From contig OY855906.1 of the NCBI GenBank assembly GCA_963693305.1, positions 24,585,789 through 24,649,788 of the forward strand: 64,000 nucleotides of DNA. Direction: 5' to 3'. Positions within the stretch are counted from its first letter, which is position 1; the number at the start of each line of letters is the position of its first letter. Below the pieces are notes generated by a model. That model was given only the letters and a program-made list of their open reading frames with translations, was not told where the DNA came from and ran no database searches. Source of the stretch: Meandrina meandrites (lineage: Eukaryota; Cnidaria; Anthozoa; Scleractinia; Meandrinidae). The translations under genes were made by a program, and so were the position numbers. Positions 11,309 to 24,097 of the stretch are shown here, in pieces.

Positions 11309-11383
11309 TGATTTTTTTTTCAGGCTTCTTCATTCCAATTGCTTAAATTGGAAATTCACTGCGAAGATCACATATCACCTTCA
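11086..11383. repeat. Two identical 59-bp direct repeats bracketing the tRNA-like block
   Basis: Copies at 11086-11144 and 11325-11383 both begin with CTTCTTCATTCCAATTGC and are identical for 59 bp. They are 239 bp apart with the tRNA-like segment in between, which suggests dimeric SINE tails or recombination between two SINE copies. Confidence 0.85.
11240..11307 (+). repeat. tRNA-derived SINE head (tRNA-like pseudogene)
   Basis: The 68-nt block folds like a tRNA. A 7-bp acceptor stem forms from GGCTTCA and TGAAGCC, there is a D-stem GCTC/GAGC with only a GGTA loop, and the T-arm ACGGG-TTCGAAT-CCCGT is perfect. The A box (TGGCTCGGTAG) and B box (GGTTCGAATCC) of a Pol III promoter are intact. 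The anticodon loop lacks a clean U33 and the D-loop is too short, so this is not a functional tRNA. Flanking 59-bp direct repeats (11086-11144 and 11325-11383) and a T-run after the block fit a SINE-like composite. Confidence 0.75.
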
Positions 11384-12107
11384 AGATTTTTGCTGTCACA
11401 ATATTTTCATTAATCGTATGCTGGGCTATCCGAACTTTCATCATTGTTTTTATTTTGCCAATGCTTTTTGCAATAATTTCTCTAAACAGCCAGAAGATTT
11501 AAGCTGCTGTTAGATCATTGCTATTTCATATTGCGTTATCATTTTGTATCAGATTATTTCATATTGCTATTACAGGCACTGAAATCGATCCACCCTGAAT
11601 AATTTGCTACTTATTTAAGTGTAAAAAAAAAACACTGAGGACAGCGTAGTTCTTTTAAATCGGCCATTTGTGTAAGTGGCTTATTATTGTCTAAAGTACA
11701 AAACAAGAGATACAATACTTTTCTGTCAAGCAGAGCACCCGTGTCACACTCGCTGTCGTGAGTGGTGTAAGGAAAATAAAGAACTTAACTCAGCCCGTTT
11801 TAATTCTTCTGAATGGTCTTAATGAAAGGTAGATACATTTTACAGTGGTTACGGATGGACAAAACATTGTAAATATCATTGTATTCAAATTTTAGCTAAA
11901 GAGAAGTAAACAGCACTAAGCTACCCGCGACAAGAGAAACACATCAAAGAAGTTAAAATCCAAAATCGTAATAAATATTTAAAAAGGAAAGGTAAATTAC
12001 CGTTTCTAAATAAGTTTCCTTTGAAATCAGCGTGTGACATCTATTTGTTTTCTTTTATTATTTATACCAGTTCTTTACTCCAACCTTGAAACCCCTCGGG
12101 AATTGTA
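11384..12107. other. AT-rich stretch with no gene
   Basis: No convincing coding potential or repeats seen before the right inverted-repeat arm begins. Confidence 0.4.
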
Positions 12108-12677
12108 ACCAGCCGTGTCACGCAATTGTTTACACTTCAAACAACAGATTTTCGGGAAAATTATTGATAAACACTGGTCAAAGCGGGCCACTGAAAACCA
12201 TTTCCCAAGAGATTTTTTTTGATAATAGAGCAGATTGGTGTATAGTAAACCCATAGAAAGTGTTTTTTCGATATTTAAAGTTATCGCCCATAGAGAAAAA
12301 TGGCAATGTTTTACTGCATAATTTCGCTTGGGAAACATTTGCAAATTTAGCCCGTTAGTTTAGGCTCATTTTAGGCTCAAAACTAATTTCGATTTGTTAT
12401 ATTTTTCGCTCAGTCATACAACGAAGACCTAAATAGATTATAAATATCATTGAAAGATTTACAAACAACTGTAGTAAAATGCGCGAGCCGATTGAATTTT
12501 CACAAAATTCAGTCTAACCGGAAGTGGATTTTGAGCCCAAACAGGGCGAAATCGTTTTTTGCATATTTTTACGAAAGGAAGCTGTATCAGGAAAAATTAA
12601 CTGCAGTCCGTTTAGTTTCTCACTAGGGCCTATCTTTGTGCAAAATATGAGCGAAATCGAGTTTTCCACTTGTGCCA
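12108..12677 (-). repeat. Right arm of the ~570-bp inverted repeat pair
   Basis: Reverse complement partner of about 4310-4882. With that copy it brackets the decayed integrase-like gene. A self-complementary AGTCGA word near 12685-12705 lies just outside. No clean target-site duplication is visible. Confidence 0.75.
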
Positions 12678-13783
12678 CCAAAAGTCGATTTTAGTCGACT
12701 TTTGTAGAAAGCAGCACTTAATTAGTTACAGGCAGTGTTTACATTTATCACTCTTTTAATAGCAAATTTTTTTATGTAGCGGCTCAGTATTGGTTTTGGG
12801 TGGGGCTGCCCGTCCTTGTTCCTCATCTGGGGCCGTGGCGGGTAATCCCTTACCTTTGCTGGGAACTGATTATTTGATTACGCTTTTTAGTTTCTCGCTT
12901 TGTATAATTGATAAGAGAATAAACAGCCATGCCACAAACGTGGCCAAATTATCACTAACTTGGTGTCACTTACTTCCGCTGTTCCCAGCAAACCAAGCTT
13001 CGCCAATACTGCGAACTACTGCCGAAATATCCAGCTTATAGAATGAGAGAGCATAAAGGAAATTTATTACCATAATAAATGAATTTATGCTGCTTGATTA
13101 ATAACAGTCCGAGCTCCCGGCCGAGGGATTTCCGGTTATCCGGGACATTAGATCTACTGGTACATACTTAACAAGACAAGGCCCTGTGAAAGGCCTCTTT
13201 TGCTTCAAGCGTACATTGAGAGAACAAGCTCTTAACTAGCTGCACTAAAGTCCCGTGATTCGACCCTCCTCCTCCCCTTGCCTACCACAGGACTAGGTCA
13301 TGTCTTTCTTGAATACTGTGCACTACCGCTGAAATATCCAGCTTATAGAATCAGAGAGCATAACGTAAATTAAAACGAAAGAGGTCCTAAAATTTTAAAA
13401 TGAAGGAAATTAACGCAACCCACACAAAGAAACAGAATTTGTAGAGACAAGAGGAAGAAAGCACACTGTTAACAAGTTAAAAAAATCCAAAACCCAAATG
13501 AATCTCAAGCGCTCTTTTCAGCGCCAACAATACCAGTGGATCTCCACCATGATAAAACAATGGTTAAAAAATCTAAATTAATGCTCCACTTAATTAATGG
13601 CGCGAAAATTAACGCTCCATTAAATTAAGGACATGGAAATTAATGCTCCCAAAAAATAACGCGACTTAAATTAACCCGAATTTCATGAAGCGTTAATTTC
13701 CTATAATAAGGTAAGTTTCTATTTGGAAAAGGAAAAAAAGTGTCCTCAACAAATTAATAAGTCATGATCAACACAGAGTGAGA
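12678..13783. other. Intergenic stretch with short duplications
   Basis: No gene is supported. A segment of about 33 bp (GAAATATCCAGCTTATAGAA...) occurs at about 13024 and again at about 13331. At 13570-13700 the word TTAATGCTCC/TTAACGCTCC recurs several times. Confidence 0.4.
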
Positions 13784-13797
13784 TTAAAACCACTTAC

Positions 13798-14310
13798 TTG
13801 TTGTAATGGGGTCTGCATAGATTCTATTTTCATGTTCTCTTTGTGTTAACCTCTCCAGTTGCTTTTTGGTAGACAATGAACAGGTTTTAATTTCAACTAG
13901 GAAGACAGGCTGACCACAGCTTATTCCGTCTGGGCTTGCACCAAATCTCTTATCAACTGGGTATTCGAAATAGACAAACTGGATTACAGCTGACTTACTA
14001 TCAGTACAAAACCGTGTAATAGCATTTTTCTCTTCCTGTTTGCCTCTTATAAAATTGGGTAGTTTAGCCCTTTTTGGATTCATTACAGTTTCATCAGTGT
14101 CAACTTCTTTCACTCCAAACAATCTGCATTGTTCTGAAATCTTGGCTTCAAGATCTCTTCATTGTACTCCCTGCCTGCTGCTTTTTCCTGATACTCCTTT
14201 TTATAACGAAGATGTAAAAACAAAGGGGACTCTTTGTTGCACTTTGAAGGCACACTCTACATAAAGCCCTCCACTGGTTTTAACTGACCAACTTTTACCT
14301 TTACTTCTTC
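13798..14310 (-). pseudogene. YqaJ-like PD-(D/E)XK nuclease fragment (3' half of a split gene)
   Basis: A good frame at 13798-14122 carries GASPDG followed by VEIKT, the PD...ExK signature of YqaJ/lambda-exonuclease-type nucleases, preceded by a helix with EEKNAITRF that fits the start of the fold. It ends at a splice donor (ACAA|GTAAGT) at 13798. To the right (14130-14310) the frame is broken by at least two shifts and a stop. The fragment abuts the left end of the 11-kb element, and the SAP/SWIM segment on the same strand abuts the right end. In animal genomes SWIM and YqaJ domains often sit in one transposon-related protein, so I infer one gene split by insertion. Confidence 0.6.
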
Positions 14311-14340
14311 TCATTACAACTTCACGCCGGTTTAAATGTG

Positions 14341-15211
14341 TACCTCAAATTTTGAGGTTATTAAGCATTCATATATTCAAGCTATTGTTTAAACTCATTG
14401 CTTATTCATTCCGATGCATTTGCCGACTAGCCGGCATCCTTCCGAAGATCGTGAAGAGCGCAACCGCTTTGATGTAGGTGAGATGTATTTCTTTTAACAG
14501 ACTGAATAAAATCTCCTGGGAATCTGCTTGACTGATTTTATTTTCTATGCCTTTCAATGCGTGGATAATTAGTCTATAATTGATCGACTTTAAAACCGCA
14601 AACTTTTTAACAGCGAGTGGACGCGCGCAAAGCTAGCTCGCGTATAACCGGATGTAAATATTTTCGATGCAACCAAAGCGAGCAATCATTTCAAAAGAAA
14701 TACCACATAGAAATAAATCAGAGCTCTTTAATAACTGTACACTTTCCTCTTAGTTTTCTGAGACATTTTATTCAAGGAAGGAAACGAAAAGCGATTTTAT
14801 CGTGCCAGGTTTTTGATAAGAGTCATGACACATGCAAGCATAAACAAAGGCAGGAAAGTGTTGAAACCCGACTTCGAAGTTGATAGCTGGTCTTTCTTTG
14901 GCTCTTTTCTTTTGTTTCGTGTTTCTCGGGCTTCAAATTTTACTCTTCTTTGCGTAAAATCTTTCTACATCGATCGATCGGCAGCGCCAAACGTGATTTT
15001 TGCGTGACTATAGTGACATTTAGGCAAATGACAATGAACAAGACACGGCACGCCATTGGTCGGTTCCGGACAATTGAAACCATTCCACCGCGCCGCCGAA
15101 GCAAAATTTCAGCTGTGAGTTTGTTTGTATACAACAGATATTGCTAATAACAAATCGATCGTACATGTTACAGCTGCGTTTAACTAGTTATGCCGCAAAA
15201 TCAGCAAGATT
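14341..15211. promoter_or_regulatory. Left subterminal and 5' region of the BRCT/HMG gene
   Basis: No convincing gene. It lies between the left inverted repeat and the first exon, so it should hold the promoter and any transposase-binding sites. A palindromic ACCTCAAATTTTGAGGT sits at 14341-14357, immediately inside the terminal repeat. Confidence 0.35.
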
Positions 15212-18200
15212 ATGGATGAATCTTCTGGTGCAGAAACTACCGGAGAAACATGGCCTAAAAATTTCAAGCCGATCTTAAGAGGCGCCAACAAATACTTTTT
15301 GCTAGAGGAATCACTTCTTCTCGCCCTGGGAGTCAAAATACACGTGAAGCAAAGAGGATTCAAAGATCTCGATCATCTTCTAGAAAGACACGGTAAGAGG
15401 ATTTATTGATACTTTTGTTCATCTCAATTTAGTTGATTAGTTTTCAACTGAAGAATCACCTGAAATGTGGGTAAAGGATTCCCGATTTTACGAACCTCCT
15501 TCGGCCAATCAAACCAAAATATATCGTTTTCCTTGGATTTGCTTCGCAACTGATCAGTCAGTAAAACTCTGCAATTTCACCCTTGATTTGTCGAGCAGTC
15601 CTTGCTTGTTAGAACCAATTTTCGTTTCCCTCGGAGGTTCGAAAACATCGGAATTATAGTTAATGTTCCTTGTATGCATATTAACTACTAGAAGGTGTGA
15701 TTTAAGCTTCCTTTCGTTGACCTTTTCAGCATAACATGTAGCTACAAAATACAGTAAGACACTACCTCTCTGGAACCTCTATTTTCATTCGTCCGCTGTA
15801 AACACTACCTCTATTGTTATTCAGGGCTAGGGGCATTGTTATGACCTGTTATCTATTGTTTTAAGAACCAATGAAGAAACTCGTTCCGAGAGGTAGTGGG
15901 CGACCCACAAAATATGCAGAATCAAGGCACTCTTAAATATGTTGTCATACCTCTCAACCGCAAAAAAAAAAAACCAGGAGCCTTTATGATCAACAAGTAC
16001 TAATCAAGAGAAAGTGTAGCCTTTCGGTTTGTAACTCTTTTTATCCTGAGGATTGGACTAGAATGCAGTTTTTGTTGAATTAGGTCGAGTGTGCTTTTAA
16101 ATTTTAATCAAGTTCTACGAATTATAATTTAAAATTCAAGTGCAAACTTAAGAAACCAACAGTCGATTAGTATCCCCCTTTATTCTACATTCAATATTTG
16201 AACTTCATTGAAATTATTAGTGAATAAAACATAAGCAATGCACCTGTCACACGGCAAGTAACACATGACTGAAAAAAAACATAGCCATGAAAAAAGACCA
16301 TTTTTTTATTAATTTATTATCTAAAACTTTATAAAAATTATTGAAAATCACAATTAGTAATTGATTGCAAAAGTCCATTTTGCTTTGTGATTGTTATTAC
16401 TGCTCTGTGGGTAAAATTATAAATTGCTTGTTGACATCTTCTGTGCCTAACCTGAATTTTTGTAAAATTGGAATATGTTGTGAATCATTCCTTAGTTTAA
16501 AAAACATACAGTGGAATCCTGATTTTTCAAACCTCTTATGGAAAGGGAAAATTGTGTGAAAAAACTGGAAAGTCGGAGAGATCTTCAGGGGTAAAATAAC
16601 AGTCTCTAAGAAACTAGCATGTGAAGTGAAATTTATATGACTTTTGTTTCAAGTTATTTGTTTCGAAGTTCAAAACATCAAGGCGGTTTCAGGATTCTAC
16701 TGTAAATATAACAACAGGTAATGATTTTCACAAAAACACACCACTGGTGTCACAACATAAAGTTCTGGTTTGTGTTTGCCCCTTTTAAGGTTTACTTGTA
16801 CAGGATGAATACCTGTTCAAGAATGGGTCTGCAAAAGTTCGCACGCACATCTCCTGCAAAGCCGCAATGCTGGTAGTGTTCAACTTCAACAGTGGAAGGA
16901 AAGGAGAAGTTGTTACAGCTGCAAGAGACCTGCGATGTCAGTTAATAGACATTCTTGTCAATGTTGCTCCCACAACATCAGATTTACTTCAACCTGGAGA
17001 ACAAGTCAATGAGGACTGTTTAGCTCTTCCTTGCTTACTACCTTCAACACCTCAATTGGAACCAACAACTCCTATCATCTCAATGATACCTGAACAATCA
17101 CCTACAGCACCTCAGTTTGAACCAGCAACTCCTGCCATTTTAAATATTCCTGAGCAACCAATTTCTCCACCTGAGTTAGAAACAGGTACCCCTGTTAACT
17201 CAATTATTCCCGAACCAGCTCAACAAGCTCTGCTAATGTCAACTCCCATTGCTGCCATGCCACTGGAAACAAGTAATACGGATGAAAATCTTGCTACTTC
17301 ACTGGATACGTCTAGATCTCTCATAACCTCTGAAATGGAACAAAGAAATGCTACTGCAGCAACTCCACTTTGCAATCCAGGGCCAAGTTCAGTCAATGAA
17401 ATACCATTGAAATCGAAACGTATTGCTACTGAAGATCTTTTGTCACGCCAACACGCTGTCAGAAACAAGCAGGACAGGGGACGAAAGTTTACCTCTAGAG
17501 AAGTTGCCCGCCGCTTGAACTTACAAAAAGGAGAACTAACGAAGCTTGCAAAGGAAGTTCATCATGGATCAAAAAATGATTTCATTGCCTCGCTAGCAGA
17601 GTTAGTCACTAGTGAAAAAGAAGATCATGGCAACAATTATGACTGGGATGGGACTTTATCCCCTCAAGATGTTGTGAATTTGGCTAAAAAAGCTCACAAT
17701 CCTAAAGCCAGGAAGTCTATTTATGACATTATAGTTGAAGAAGATGCTGCCATTCACCATCATTTTTCAGCAATGGAAGTGCTTGATCTTCAAGACACTA
17801 CCAACCCAACTGAGTTGATGCGTGCTCTGAGAAGAAGATTGCCTGGATTCTTTGATTCAGAACGCAAGGTAAATTCCCTCAAGGCAAAATTTCGAAGAGA
17901 GTGTGAAGTTGTTTGGAAACCAGAAAGAACTCATTCAGGTTGGTGTATCAATCCAGAACGGCTGAGGGAAACCTTACTTCATTTGTACTGGTGGCTTCCA
18001 CCAAGTGAATGGTGGAAAATTTACGGAGATGGAAGGAACTTTGGCGGAAAGGACAGCGTTGCAGTGACACTGAATGTCTTAAACAATGAGGCAATGTTTA
18101 ATGGCATTAGCTATCACAGCCCCAGTGAGTATTGGCCTCTTTACATTTTTTATGGAAAGGACACTAGACTCAACCTAGAGCTTAATCTTGGAGACCCTTC

Positions 18201-20577
18201 AAAGCGAAACAGTCTTAATGCCTGGGTAGACTCGATGATAAGCAGAGGACACAAAATCTTTGTGTCTTCCGATTCCAAATTTTCTGACAACTTGCTGGGT
18301 GGGGGATTGGATTCAACAAGCACCGACTCTTTCAACATGTACACTTACGAAACAAAGGACACACGAAGTATTGTTGGTGACAGCACTGGGTTTCGATCTG
18401 AGGTTGGTCGTACCATAGAAAGAGAGCACCCTGAATCACTGCTTCCCTCGCTGCCAACCTCTTGGTACATTCCTGATGGAAATCACTGCTTTTGCAGACT
18501 GACTGAACATATGGTTTTTGATCGTTGCATGACATGCATGAACCTTGAAGGCCAGCAGAGTATGGGGGGACAAGCTGCTAAGGATGAAGCCCTTAGTCAC
18601 TTTCTTGGAAACATCAATGCCAGAGGGGTCAGAAATGGAAAATTTGAGCTACGTTATGACGGAAAGAAATTGGAACAAGTCACTCTTAATGTGAACCATG
18701 CTCAGTCAATCTCGTCACCCGCAAATGAATTCACAGGACACCAGTATCCAGAAATTTTGGATAATGTTGCCAGTAAAGAAGTGCAGTTTGATTTAACTGT
18801 TCAGCTAAAGGAAAGTCTCAATTGGCCATCACTTAAGATATCCGAGTATGACCTTGAAATGAAAATCTGGGAGGTACACTGGAAGCTTCATGAACTTGAA
18901 CGATTGGATGAGGACCCAAGGCAATACGAAGACAAATTAAATCCTGGTTCTCCTAAAGGTTCACAAGATCCATCTGATTACAGATTTGGCCTTACTGAGG
19001 AGGAAATAGAGAACTATGTAAAACTTGTTGACCTCCACCATGCTTTAACCTTGCTGCGGTATGGCTCATCGAAGCTTTACCCTTATTTGATGAAGAGAGT
19101 AGATGTGTTTCCTATCATGTTGAAGGATTTACCATTCCATTCATTGTTTCGTGGTGGTACAGAAGGCGGAGAAAGGACGCACTACTTGCATCAGTGTTTG
19201 TACTTTGGCCATTCATCAAGAGGGGGAGGCTGGAAGAGTCAAGATCCCATCCTATCTTTGTTTATCTGGCACTACAGATTTCTTCGACGACGCATCGATA
19301 AGGGTCCAGCAGCTGTTAAGGAAGCATTTGAGTTGTACGTCAAGCGAAAATTTCAAGAGGATGGCCTTGATTATGCCAAAGAGATGAAGCTAATTGATTC
19401 TTCCTCAATGCAAGCACAACATAATTTATCACACCAAGCAGGCACTGCCCAGTGTTCAAGTGATCATGATGATTTGCAAACTATCGAACAATCTTCAACC
19501 TCAGAAATACTAGATCCACTCACGGCCCAACCTCCAACACCCCCACATAACCAACCTGTTCAAGATTCATTACCTCAAAACAGATCAGCCGAATGTGCAC
19601 CACTGAATGAAACCCCTGAGGAGCCGACACAGTACAAAAGAGGTGACAAGGTCTTTATCAATAAAGCGGGAAAGCCAGCAAGAGCCATGGTGTGTGAAGT
19701 GACTCCTCAAAAGAAGCACTTGAAAGTGGCCATAGAACCTAAAGAGCCTCCAATCATAGTTGAGATAGCAACACTTCACAAGGCTGTTCCTCAAGTACTA
19801 AATGGACTGACATTTGTTATATCTGGGCGGCTTAATGAGAAAGACAAGAGTGGCATAACAAACGCTGCACAGCTTATCCCAGTTATTTTGAGTAACGGTG
19901 GGAAGGTGTTCACAAAGGATGTATCAGGAGCTGCTGATGCGGAATTTATCTTAGTTACGTCACAAAAGGAACTTGACAAGGAAGTCAGGAAAATCAACAA
20001 ACCCATTGTTCATGCCTATCGCTACAAGTGGCCAATAATTTCAAAACAGTTTGTGCTCGATGCTGCAAAGGATAAAGTCCTTCCTAACATAGAAAATTAC
20101 AAACTTCAAGTTCGAAACTTGGACAGTGCCCCTGCCAGCTCACTGGCTCATGTGAAAGTTGTAAAACAAAGTGATCTGTTGGTCAGTGGTAAAAGAAGTG
20201 CCCACAGGGAGCTGAAAAAGACCATGAGGCAGAAGCGAAAACCTGACTCTACAGAAAATGAGTCTGAAAAAGAAAATGATGTGCCAAAACACAGACCCAA
20301 GAGACCAGCCAATGGTTTTATTGTTTTTTCGCAAAAAAAGTATGCGGAACTTGCAAAGGACAATCCAGACAAAAGCATGACAGAAATTAACAAAACAATT
20401 GGGCAGCAATGGAAATTACTGAATGACGAGGATAAAATGCAGTACAAAGAAGAAGGATGGACAAATTTTCAACAACGGAAAGAAATTTGGAACAGAGCAC
20501 TGACACTTGCTCAGACAAACCATGCCAATGCAGACCCTAGCCACAGCCCCCAGCTTGCATTTACAAGGATGAACTGA
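15212..20577 (+). CDS. 1322-residue protein with C-terminal BRCT and HMG-box domains; putative transposase of the 11-kb element
   Basis: Two exons, 15212-15392 and 16790-20577, join in phase (G|GT codon; donor GTAAGAGG, acceptor CCCCTTTTAAG), giving 1322 codons without a stop. After a Pro/Thr-rich N-terminal third, a conserved-looking core runs from about residue 400 to 940. It contains YGDGR (D474), VSSDSKF (D555) and EGGERTHYLH (E855), which I read tentatively as acidic catalytic residues. A basic linker leads to a BRCT domain (about 1063-1165: LNGLTFVISG, NGGKVFTKDV, RYKWPIISKQFVLDA). An HMG box follows (about 1228-1298: RPKRPANGFIVFSQKKYAEL, QQWKLLND). BRCT and HMG suggest DNA-break or structured-DNA binding in the nucleus. 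The core resembles proteins I recall from cnidarians, none with a function. Intactness suggests recent activity or selection. Confidence 0.8.
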
Positions 20578-22207
20578 AACCAAAACAACCTGGATTGACT
20601 GTAGAGACTGTTTTCAACATTAATTGATGGGATAGTAACACTTAGCAGATTTGTAAATAGTCCCCCACAAAGCATTAACTTCACTGCAGACGAGCTGTAT
20701 GCAGAACATACTTTGCTTCCTCATGATCCCAAAATCATATTAGGCACACACTTGATTGTATCATATCATGTAAGTCGGGCGCTGGTCACTAAGACTGCAG
20801 CACACGTCCTGCAATGTAAATTTTAAGATTTTCTGGAAGTAAAATTCTTTTCTTGATTTAAAAACAAAAACTGTAGTTGCATAATACTTATTGCATGACC
20901 GAGACCTCGTTCAAATTCTGTTATCAGTGACAGTGCCAATTTGACCCCATTTTTAGTGTCATTTTGTCAAAAAAGTACAATAGCTAGTTTAAAATTCTTT
21001 TGGTTGCTTTACACACTATGATTTGTCAACTTGATTTGTTCCAAACAAATTTATTCCCTGTAACTTGTTAGGAATTTGCACATTCAGTTTAAAATTCAAG
21101 CAAACTTAATTGAATGATCAAATTTGATTTTGTTCATCAAATGAAATCAACGTTGCAAAAAAATCAATGTGAATCCAGCAAAGTCAAGCAGGGTCCAGGC
21201 TTTATAGCATCGCAATAACAATTAGTTCTCATATCACTTGAGGAGGTGGGGAACACAATTTTTTGAGGGACTGCCATTATTCAAGGTTCCTAAAATCAAA
21301 GTTTGTTCCAATGTATGTGACTGGTGTGATCATTTTCCCAAAGCCTTCAACAATACCACATTAACATGGCAAAAAAATTGTGTATCATTTTTGTTATAGT
21401 TTCTTATCATTGTGGTTTCTTATTTTACAGGCATTTTTAAAGGCCTTTGCCAGGGTGAATGGTATGAACTTGCAATTGGTTCCCACAAAGTAACAGAACA
21501 CAGATTGAATGCAACTTAAAACTTTTTATTACAGTATACTTTCCATGTTACAAAATATATCAATGATTTAAACATACTGGTTAAATATTATTAAATTATT
21601 AAATGTTAATGTCAGCCTATGTTTTGACTTTCTAACACAATTTACTAAATGAGAGATATATTCAGAAATTTAAGAGATCTCACAGCTGACAGGTGTGCAC
21701 AATTTTATTTGACTAATTTATTTTAATTTTGCACTTAAATACTATTAATAGGTTAGGGTTCAGTCCTTGGCAGTCAAAAACGAGTGTATCGAATTTATGA
21801 GTTTGAGTTAGAAATTTGGACTTCGAGTTATGGGGTGACATTTTCCCAGTTGGTCATGCATAATGTCACCCTTAACAACAAAATAATAAATAAAGCTAAC
21901 TGCAAGCAACTAGGAGTGGAACTAACCGCAATAGCAAACCAGAGTGGAACTAACCGCAAGCAAACCAGAGTGGAGCTAACCGCAAGCAACTCAAACTCGA
22001 TATTTTAACTTGAACTTGATATTTTAACTCGAACTCAAAAGTCTAACTCGAAATCAAACACAACTTGAAATTCGAACTCAAACTTGAACTCATGAAATGG
22101 ACAGACCCGTCAAAAACAAACGTGGCAAGTCAATTTTGCTCCTGAGAAAATTGAAAATTTTGGACCCCTTCTTGTGTAAATAACAAAAGACATGTTTTTG
22201 AAAGACC
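20578..22207. other. Spacer between the convergent genes, with a tandem repeat
   Basis: AT-rich 3' flanks of both genes. At about 21895-21995 a unit of roughly 30 bp built on GTGGAACTAACCGCAAGCAA is repeated three to four times, followed by a simple AACTCGA/AACTTGA-rich run to about 22090. No gene is supported. Confidence 0.5.
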
Positions 22208-24097
22208 CTAGTATGCACAAATGCTTCGATAACTAGCAGAAAATGGAATGTTAGACTCAGAATAAACAAAGTTTAGGCGTATGCCCATGGAGGGCCTGTG
22301 GACAAAAAATCTAACTTTACAAACATACTTAAAGTGGGAACAGGGATTTCCTGGCTCCAGGATTTTAATATCCCATTTTGATCCCAACAACGAGTCTAAC
22401 TTGGCAAGGTCCTTTCCCGAGTAAGAGACTTGAAAATGATTATCACTTGTTAGACTCAAGATCCTAGAGTCGTACATTGGATCAAATACTCCAAGGTGAA
22501 TAGGCTGCGCAGGACGCGTGGCATTGCGTGAAATGCCAGAGTAAACACCTTGACGTATTTGACTAGCCAAACAACTCTTTCTTAAGTCTAGCAAGTAAGA
22601 AACATTCTCAGAATTGTTTACCTGACAACACAAAACCCTATCCCAACCCTCACAAATAATTTTATCTACTACACCCTTTGCTTTTGAGCCAACAACCACA
22701 TCGGAACGACACAAAACATGTTTCATGTCATTCAATGTACAACAAACACTTCCATCAATACTATCAACTTTGCCTTCCCCCAAAGAACATAACAAAAACT
22801 CAAACTTAAAATTTTCCTTGTTTTTTGAGATACCTTTACAAATAAAAACTGAATCTCTACAAAAGTCAAAAGAATACAGGGATCCAACTGTCAAAACAGT
22901 GCCACTGTCATGGACATAAAAGTAAAAGTGCAAATCAGTAGTTTCACCGACTGTCTTGTTTCTGGCTTGGACATCTCCTTGTGGTACATGTAAGGGCTCA
23001 TCACTGTTTGACTCTTTGTCTGCCTCATGCCTCTGGGTCTTCTGCCTCTTCCGTTTGTTCTCTTCGACCGTCTCCAAAGGTTTGGCCACTTCTACCTCCC
23101 AAACATTATAACAGGTTTCTCCTTCAAGTTGAACAGTCACCTAAAATGATTAAAAGGATGTTACCTATGGTGGTAAAATGCATGTCTGGAATCAATAGTT
23201 TAAGAAATTTACCTCAGAAGACAAACTTATTAAAGAAAACTTGAACCAAAACTGAGGACCAGGGGGTTCAAACCAAAAATGGGTATTTTCTGGAACAACA
23301 CAATTTCCCACACACTTTTTTTCTGTCATTATTTACTCCATTTCAGAGCTTTTGTATATAAAAGATCGTCACAGCAAACTTGTATTTAAGAGAAAAAAAT
23401 GGAGCAATTTCATTCAGGTAAACAATCTTAATTAAAGGATTAACAAGAAGTGAGATCAAAGCACAATTTCTCTTCTCCCAACAGATTCACAAATTCGACT
23501 ACAAGATATAAATTTGCATTGCCAAGGAAATCAAAGCAAATGAATAAACGCGCATCTTTAACAACTAGACCCGTTTCCGAAGTTTTTTTGTGACGAGAAA
23601 ATAAATACACTTTCAGAAGGTAATTCACGATGGAAACCTGGATAATGTTTCGCATTCTAACGAGCCAACATTGGGAGAATTCATAGATAGTCCATACTCA
23701 CCGATTTCCTGATAGGATCTGACCGCAAAACGTTCACTTCTTTGCCGTTAATGTACACAACATCACCTTGGAAAAGCTTCTTAAGGTTTGGGAACTGAAG
23801 GCAAAGCAAAATAAACAAGTTAGATTTCACGCAAAAGAAATAAAACAAAGCCAGAAACAGGCAGTGATTACTTCGAATTCTTACCTTGTTGTTTGCAAAA
23901 CGACGAGGAATCAGCGTTTCTTCTGCAGTTACTTGTCTGATTTCGGATGGGTTGTTAATCTCCCGATCCCACTCAGCTCTCCATGGAGGAAAATTTACAA
24001 CAATTGAGCTATCCGCCTTGCTGACAACTTTTGCTTTGGTCCAAATACCCAACTGATCGACAGCTTCAACAGAATCGCCAACATTAAACTCCATCAC
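22208..24097 (-). CDS. 412-residue protein of unknown function, second gene of the 11-kb element
   Basis: Three exons on the minus strand, 24097-23885, 23794-23702 and 23140-22208, join in phase 0 with GTAAGA and GTGAGT donors and TTCAG and TTTAG acceptors. The N-terminus (FNVGDSVEAVDQLGIWTKAK) resembles a Tudor/chromo-barrel-like fold, and a similar short barrel-like run (QGDVVYINGKEVNVL) follows in exon 2. A basic patch (ENKRKRQKTQRH) could be a nuclear localisation signal. The C-terminal 200 residues are rich in Cys and aromatics, with no motif I recognise. It converges on the BRCT/HMG gene inside the same terminal repeats, so I infer an accessory DNA- or chromatin-binding role. No disabling mutation seen. 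Confidence 0.7.
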
